Shown here: one piece after another, positions 60,711-64,000 of the stretch
Layout of the letters: each line of letters opens with the position of its first letter
How positions within the stretch are numbered: position 1 is the stretch's first letter
Assembly (NCBI GenBank): GCA_937863685.1
Contig: CALMGM010000005.1
Span: 248,001-312,000 of the forward strand
DNA from: an uncultured bacterium
Lineage (GTDB): Bacteria; Edwardsbacteria; AC1; EtOH8
Length of the DNA stretch: 64,000 bases
Direction of reading: 5' to 3'
The notes under the pieces: model-generated
Told to the model about the DNA's origin: nothing
Seen by the model: only the letters and a program-made list of their open reading frames with translations
Databases searched by the model: none
Program-made: the position numbers and the translations under genes

Positions 60711-61601
60711 TCAGCCTCCATCGGGAATCTCTATCTCTATGGCGGTGGAGATCTCCGGGGGCGGGCAGGGTGAATCGCCGCCCGGCAGATATATGACTAT
60801 TGTTTTTACCTCATATACCACGTGAGGTACCGATGATGCCGCAGGCAATTTTTCCCTGGCCGCGGCGGCCGTCTGGCTTGTTTCTTTACTAGGAGCGCCA
60901 GCTAAGGTGTTCGCCTTTTTTGCCCGGGGAAGGATCATTGCAACCGGAGCCTTAACCTCTATAAAGGCAGCTTCCTCCAGCCTGGATTTCTTTTCTGGAG
61001 TCCGGGATCCGTCAGTATCCTCCTGCTTTCGACCAGCAACCAAACCAACTGTGATTTCCTCTTCTTTTACGGCGTGGGCCTGTTTACGACTGGCCGCCAA
61101 AACATCTGTCTGCCCTTCATCTTTGAGGGAAGCTCGCGGCGGCCGGTGGGCTTTTTCCGAGGATACGGCCGCCAGCGGCCCCTGGACAGCCCGAATATTC
61201 GGTATTTTTATTTTATCACCCTCAAGGCTTACTTGTCTTTCGGTTTGCAAAAACATGTTATTGGACACTACCACTGCCAAAATAATCGTTGCCGCAGCGG
61301 CAATCGGCACGCCCAACCACCGCAAGACGATCCCACCGGATTCCCTTCTTTTTTCCATCTTTCTCTGGGCGATGCCGCCGGCCACCCGGGAGGCCAGGGT
61401 GTCGAAATATCCTTCGGGAGCTGATGGGCATTCCGCATCGGCCACGGCCCGGTCCAGGTTATTCAATTGCGAGACCAGCCCCCGGCATTCCGGGCAATGG
61501 CTCAGATGGGCGTCCACCGTGGCCCGGGCCCGGGGATCCAACTGCCCGTCAATATAGCGCTGCAATTGCTCCAGATCTATTTTATGTTTTTCTTTATTCA
61601 T
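60711..61601 (-). CDS. Anti-sigma factor with zinc-finger domain
   Basis: A 296-residue membrane protein. The N-terminal zf-HC2 domain has His32-x3-Cys36-x2-Cys39 in DAHLSHCPECRGL; a membrane span follows at about 95-114 (VPIAAAATIILAVVVS) and then a long low-complexity periplasmic part. The start overlaps the sigma-factor stop by 4 nt. It would hold the ECF sigma factor inactive until an envelope signal arrives. Confidence 0.85.
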   Translation of the reverse strand: MNKEKHKIDLEQLQRYIDGQLDPRARATVDAHLSHCPECRGLVSQLNNLDRAVADAECPSAPEGYFDTLASRVAGGIAQRKMEKRRESGGIVLRWLGVPIAAAATIILAVVVSNNMFLQTERQVSLEGDKIKIPNIRAVQGPLAAVSSEKAHRPPRASLKDEGQTDVLAASRKQAHAVKEEEITVGLVAGRKQEDTDGSRTPEKKSRLEEAAFIEVKAPVAMILPRAKKANTLAGAPSKETSQTAAAAREKLPAASSVPHVVYEVKTIVIYLPGGDSPCPPPEISTAIEIEIPDGG

Positions 61602-62134
61602 ACGACATTCCTCAATCTTTCCATCAGGGTCTTTCTTCCCCGGAACAGCCGGGACATCACCGTCCCCAAAGGGATCTTCAGGATCCGGCTGATCTCTTCG
61701 TAGGAGAGCTCTTTGTCGACCCTTAAGAGGATGATCTCCCGCTGGTCGTTTGGCAGACCGTCTATCTCGTTTCTGATCCTTTGGCAGGAATCGTTCTGAA
61801 TGACATTCTCCAGTGGATCGTGGGAGTCCGACAGCTGGTGATCTTCCTCCAGGGACACGTAGCGCTGTTGTCTTTTGGCCGCATCATGGCAAAGGTTTAT
61901 GGTTATCCGCACCAGCCAGGTATAGAAGCGATACTGGCTATCGTAGGATTTAAGCAAAAAATAGGCCTTGATGAATGTCTCCTGAGCCGCTTCGTCGGCC
62001 GCCGCATGGTTTCTTAAGTACCTGGCGGCAGTGGAATAGATGGCCCGCTGGTACCTTTTCATCAGCTGGCTATAATAGGCGTCCTGGCCGGACAGCACCT
62101 TATCTATCAGTTCTTGATCTGTGAGTGTTTCCAA
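61598..62134 (-). CDS. ECF RNA polymerase sigma factor
   Basis: A 178-residue sigma-70 family protein. Region 2 reads AAQETFIKAYFLLKSYDSQY with TWLVRITINLCHDAAKRQQR; region 4 reads LPNDQREIILLRVDKELSYE and EISRILKIPLGTVMSRLFRG. Region 3 is absent, as in ECF factors. It is co-transcribed with its zinc-finger anti-sigma factor. Confidence 0.93.
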   Translation of the reverse strand: METLTDQELIDKVLSGQDAYYSQLMKRYQRAIYSTAARYLRNHAAADEAAQETFIKAYFLLKSYDSQYRFYTWLVRITINLCHDAAKRQQRYVSLEEDHQLSDSHDPLENVIQNDSCQRIRNEIDGLPNDQREIILLRVDKELSYEEISRILKIPLGTVMSRLFRGRKTLMERLRNVV

Positions 62135-62174
62135 ATTATATACCGCTTAAAACCATGCTTTATTCCCTAATAAT

Positions 62175-62198
62175 AAAAGGCGGAACGCTCCGCCTTTT
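62175..62198. terminator. Bidirectional terminator
   Basis: AAAAGGCGGA and TCCGCCTTTT form a perfect stem; it ends the tRNA transcript coming from the right. Confidence 0.85.
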
Positions 62199-62227
62199 AT
62201 AAATTTCCTGATGTGATCCGTATTTTA

Positions 62228-62321
62228 TGGCGGAGAGGCAGGGATTTGAACCCTGGATACAGCTTTAAGACCGTATAACGGTTTAGCAAACCGTCGCCTT
62301 CGGCCACTCGGCCACCTCTCC
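62228..62321 (-). tRNA. tRNA-Ser (anticodon GCT)
   Basis: Class II tRNA on the minus strand: acceptor GGAGAGG/CCTCTCC, anticodon loop TTGCTAA (GCT), long variable arm, T-arm AGGG-TTCAAAT-CCCT, encoded CCA. It has no three-hairpin element behind it, unlike the other two tRNA-Ser genes. Confidence 0.95.
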
Positions 62322-62420
62322 GCATTAAATAGTCATGTTAATTATAACGTTTTTTAGTCTGAAATTCAAGACAATGCTTCCGGGTAAGCAATTTACATTT
62401 AAGCCTTGCCCAATCATTTA

Positions 62421-62534
62421 ATGGCGGAAGCGAGAGGATTTTGCACCTGCGGCGCATCCGCCGTCTATTTGATTGTATAATTCCTGCCGGCGGAGAACCC
62501 CGTGGCCTGCATCCACACCAGGGGTTCTTACAGC
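62421..62534 (-). mobile_element. tRNA-associated three-hairpin element, copy B
   Basis: Reading the minus strand from the end of tRNA-Ser(TGA): AAGAACCCC ... GGGGTTCTCCGCCGGCAG, then an AATTA spacer, GACGGCGGATGCGCCG and CAGGTGCA, then a 21-nt copy of the tRNA 3' end (62441-62421 repeats 62555-62535). The blocks AGAACCCC, GGGGTTCTCCGCCGGCAG and GGCGGATGCGCCG are identical to copy A, and only the closing duplication differs, following the local tRNA. Confidence 0.75.
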
Positions 62535-62535
62535 A

Positions 62536-62623
62536 TGGCGGAAGCGAGAGGATTTGAACCCCTGGTGCCTTGCGGCACAACGGTTTTCAAGACCGCCGCC
62601 TTCAACCACTCGGCCACGCTTCC
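62536..62623 (-). tRNA. tRNA-Ser (anticodon TGA)
   Basis: Class II tRNA on the minus strand: acceptor GGAAGCG/CGCTTCC, anticodon loop CTTGAAA (TGA), variable arm TGCCGCAAGGCA, T-arm with GGTTCAAATCC, encoded CCA. Its 3' 21 nt are repeated at 62421-62441. Confidence 0.95.
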
Positions 62624-62714
62624 ATTATGGCATTATCTCCTGATTTTTTAATTTTATCACCTAATAATAATAATGTCAATTACTTTATTTTTATAAGACT
62701 TTCGATACAAACAA

Positions 62715-62740
62715 CAAAAAAGGGCAACCAATGGTTGCCC
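62715..62740 (-). terminator. Terminator of the double-glycine peptide operon
   Basis: GGGCAACC and GGTTGCCC form a stem; on the minus strand TTTTTT follows. Confidence 0.88.
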
Positions 62741-62760
62741 ATATAAAATTGAAATGGTGA

Positions 62761-62928
62761 TTACTCAATTTCTACGGTAAACATTTCTTTCTTCATAATT
62801 GGCTCTTCCGGCTGGCCATAGCAATAACCATTGCTATCCATCGAATCACCAAACGCCCCCTGTGTAACGCCCTCGATTTCAACGCCGCCCTTTACCGTTA
62901 ACAGCTCGTCTCTATTCAGTTCTTTCAT
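62761..62928 (-). CDS. Double-glycine leader peptide 3 (natural-product or bacteriocin-like precursor)
   Basis: A 55-residue peptide, MKELNRDELLTVKGG followed by a 40-residue core (VEIEGVTQGAFGDSMDSNGY ... MKKEMFTVEIE) with one Cys in YCYGQPEEP. The leader is nearly identical to the two upstream peptides, but the core is unrelated to theirs. GGAGAAACC precedes the ATG. The expected cut is after Gly15 by a C39 peptidase. Confidence 0.8.
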   Translation of the reverse strand: MKELNRDELLTVKGGVEIEGVTQGAFGDSMDSNGYCYGQPEEPIMKKEMFTVEIE

Positions 62929-62962
62929 GGTTTCTCCTTGTTTAAATGGGTTTGGTTAAAAA

Positions 62963-63079
62963 CTAATAGTAGTCACCATATGAAGTACCACGGCCATAAC
63001 TCCAATCGGTTTCATCCGGTTCGACGATGTCCTCGCCACCCTTTACTTTTAACAGCTCGTCTCTGTTCAGTTCTTTCAT
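62963..63079 (-). CDS. Double-glycine leader peptide 2
   Basis: A 38-residue peptide: leader MKELNRDELLKVKGG, core EDIVEPDETDWSYGRGTSYG plus DYY. The core is acidic at its start and rich in Tyr/Gly at its end, with no Cys. It is a close paralogue of peptide 1 (same length, about 70% identity). GGAGAAAAT precedes the ATG. Confidence 0.8.
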   Translation of the reverse strand: MKELNRDELLKVKGGEDIVEPDETDWSYGRGTSYGDYY

Positions 63080-63111
63080 ATTTTCTCCATAGTTAAACTG
63101 CTTGGTTAAAA

Positions 63112-63228
63112 TTAATAATAACTACCATATGTTATTGCACGACCATAAGCGATATCGGTCTCATCCGGCTCTACTATATCATCGCCGCCCAATATCTTTA
63201 ACAGCTGATCTCTGTTCAGTTCTTTCAT
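63112..63228 (-). CDS. Double-glycine leader peptide 1
   Basis: A 38-residue peptide: leader MKELNRDQLLKILGG, core DDIVEPDETDIAYGRAITYG plus SYY. It is the first of three precursor genes spaced by 32-34 nt, preceded by GGGAGAG and by a strong promoter at 63280-63309. The shared DIVEPDETDxxYGRxxxYGxYY pattern is not one I can match to a known bacteriocin or RiPP class. Confidence 0.8.
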   Translation of the reverse strand: MKELNRDQLLKILGGDDIVEPDETDIAYGRAITYGSYY

Positions 63229-63271
63229 GGGTTCTCTCCCCCTTTCCTTTTAAAATACATTGTTTTAAATC

Positions 63272-63310
63272 ATTGACAAATTATACTAAATTAAAGATAA
63301 TATTGTCAAT
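63272..63310. promoter_or_regulatory. Overlapping divergent promoters in a 13-bp inverted repeat
   Basis: ATTGACAAATTAT and ATAATATTGTCAAT form a near-perfect dyad. Minus strand: TTGACA (63309-63304), 18 nt, TATAAT (63285-63280), driving the peptide genes. Plus strand: TTGACA (63273-63278), 17 nt, GATAAT (63296-63301), driving the C39 transporter. The two promoters face into each other over the same bases, so polymerase can occupy only one at a time. Confidence 0.7.
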
Positions 63311-63515
63311 AACTATTTTTACTGACCACTAACATGATTGATAATAGTATTCATAAGTGGTTGTTTTATAATGGCTTGCTTTTGAAAATAACTATATGCT
63401 ATTCATGATTTCCCGACCTCAGGGACTTTTCCCTTGTAAAATATCCCGGCATTTGATAAACTACACCATATTTATAATCGCAAAAGTATAGCGCTGTTAT
63501 TACAAATTTAATAAG

Positions 63516-64000
63516 ATGAAGCCATTGTCTTTTCCTTTTTACCACCAGCATGATGCCATGGATTGCGGCCCGTCCTGTTTAAGGATGATTGCCAAGCATT
63601 ACGGCAAAATATACTCCCTGGAGTTTTTGCGCAACAAATCCTTCATCACCCGGGAGGGTGTATCCCTGTTGGGAATAAGCGACGCCGCCGAGTCCATCGG
63701 ATTTAGGACCATTGGAGCCAAGGCTACCTATGAGCAATTGAAAAAAGAAGCCACCCTGCCGGCCATCGCCCACTGGATGCAGAATCATTTCATCGTGATA
63801 TACAAGATCAAAAAAGATAAGATATTTGTGGCGGACCCGGCTCACGGACTGTTGAACTATCGGAAGGATGAATTTTTAAAAGGCTGGATCGGCACCGGGG
63901 AGAATGAAGGAATTCTTCTTTTGCTGGAGCCCACCCCGCATTTTTATCAGAAGGATGACGAAGCCCCAAAAAGCAAGAGGGGGTTCCGTTTTCTTTTTTC
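63516..64000 (+). CDS. C39-peptidase ABC transporter (partial, runs off the right edge)
   Basis: The first 161 codons are an N-terminal C39 domain: HQHDAMDCGPSCLRMIAKHY with Cys17, LPAIAHWMQNHFIVIYKI with His91 and KIFVADPAHGLLNY with Asp107. The sequence then runs KSKRGFRFLF, the usual junction into the transmembrane domain of PCAT exporters; the ABC part lies beyond the window. PCAT proteins cut double-glycine leaders and export the core. It is divergent from three such precursors. Confidence 0.85.
   Translation, partial: MKPLSFPFYHQHDAMDCGPSCLRMIAKHYGKIYSLEFLRNKSFITREGVSLLGISDAAESIGFRTIGAKATYEQLKKEATLPAIAHWMQNHFIVIYKIKKDKIFVADPAHGLLNYRKDEFLKGWIGTGENEGILLLLEPTPHFYQKDDEAPKSKRGFRFLF

Overview
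The window looks like a chromosome segment of a Gram-negative, probably uncultured bacterium of FCB-superphylum type. The signs are a type IV pilus secretin locus, TonB/BtuB outer-membrane uptake, Lnt, a protein with a Por/T9SS-like C-terminal sorting domain, and CsgG-like secreted proteins. The phylum is an inference from gene content, not from a marker gene.

Layout. 1-2578: a membrane-anchored C39 peptidase followed by the start of a giant SpvB/Rhs-type exported protein that carries a textbook double-glycine cleavage motif after its signal peptide. 2599-7702: type IV pilus assembly genes, with PilM-PilN and PilO-PilP each fused, divergent from the secretin pilQ. 7778-10268: secreted and surface proteins. 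10801-16529: a sensory operon (two STAS-like proteins, a winged-helix protein, bacteriohemerythrin, a 1244-residue hybrid histidine kinase). 16563-33121: an AT-rich accessory island with a KAP NTPase behind a restriction-enzyme remnant, secreted lipase-like and nuclease proteins, an unrecognised P-loop protein, and a complete SPARTA defence pair (TIR-APAZ plus short Argonaute).

33537-49064: an inferred mobile element of about 15.5 kb. It is bounded by GGCGCACCAG repeats and carries a large serine recombinase whose stop codon lies inside a tRNA-Lys 3' half. Cargo: a radical-SAM-like protein, a Rep-like protein with an iteron-bearing intergenic region, a Vsr/C5-methyltransferase locus with an unknown third gene, a retropepsin-like protease, a very GC-rich structured RNA candidate, an Ec86-type retron (effector, msr-msd RNA, reverse transcriptase), RadC, an ArdC-like protein and an excisionase-like HTH protein.

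49169-62623 returns to core genes: tRNA-Arg(ACG) directly before tadA, a cobalamin-riboswitch-controlled btuF-btuC-btuD-btuB operon, purN, lnt, a TonB-like protein, an ECF sigma/anti-sigma pair and three tRNA-Ser genes. Two of these tRNA-Ser genes have the same three-hairpin element of about 115 bp attached to their 3' ends, each closed by a duplicate of that tRNA's own 3' end.

62715-64000: three short double-glycine leader peptides, transcribed divergently from a C39-peptidase transporter gene through a palindromic pair of overlapping promoters. This is a candidate uncharacterised secreted-peptide system. The two ends of the window thus hold two different uses of C39/double-glycine processing: one for a giant Sec-exported protein and one for small peptides.
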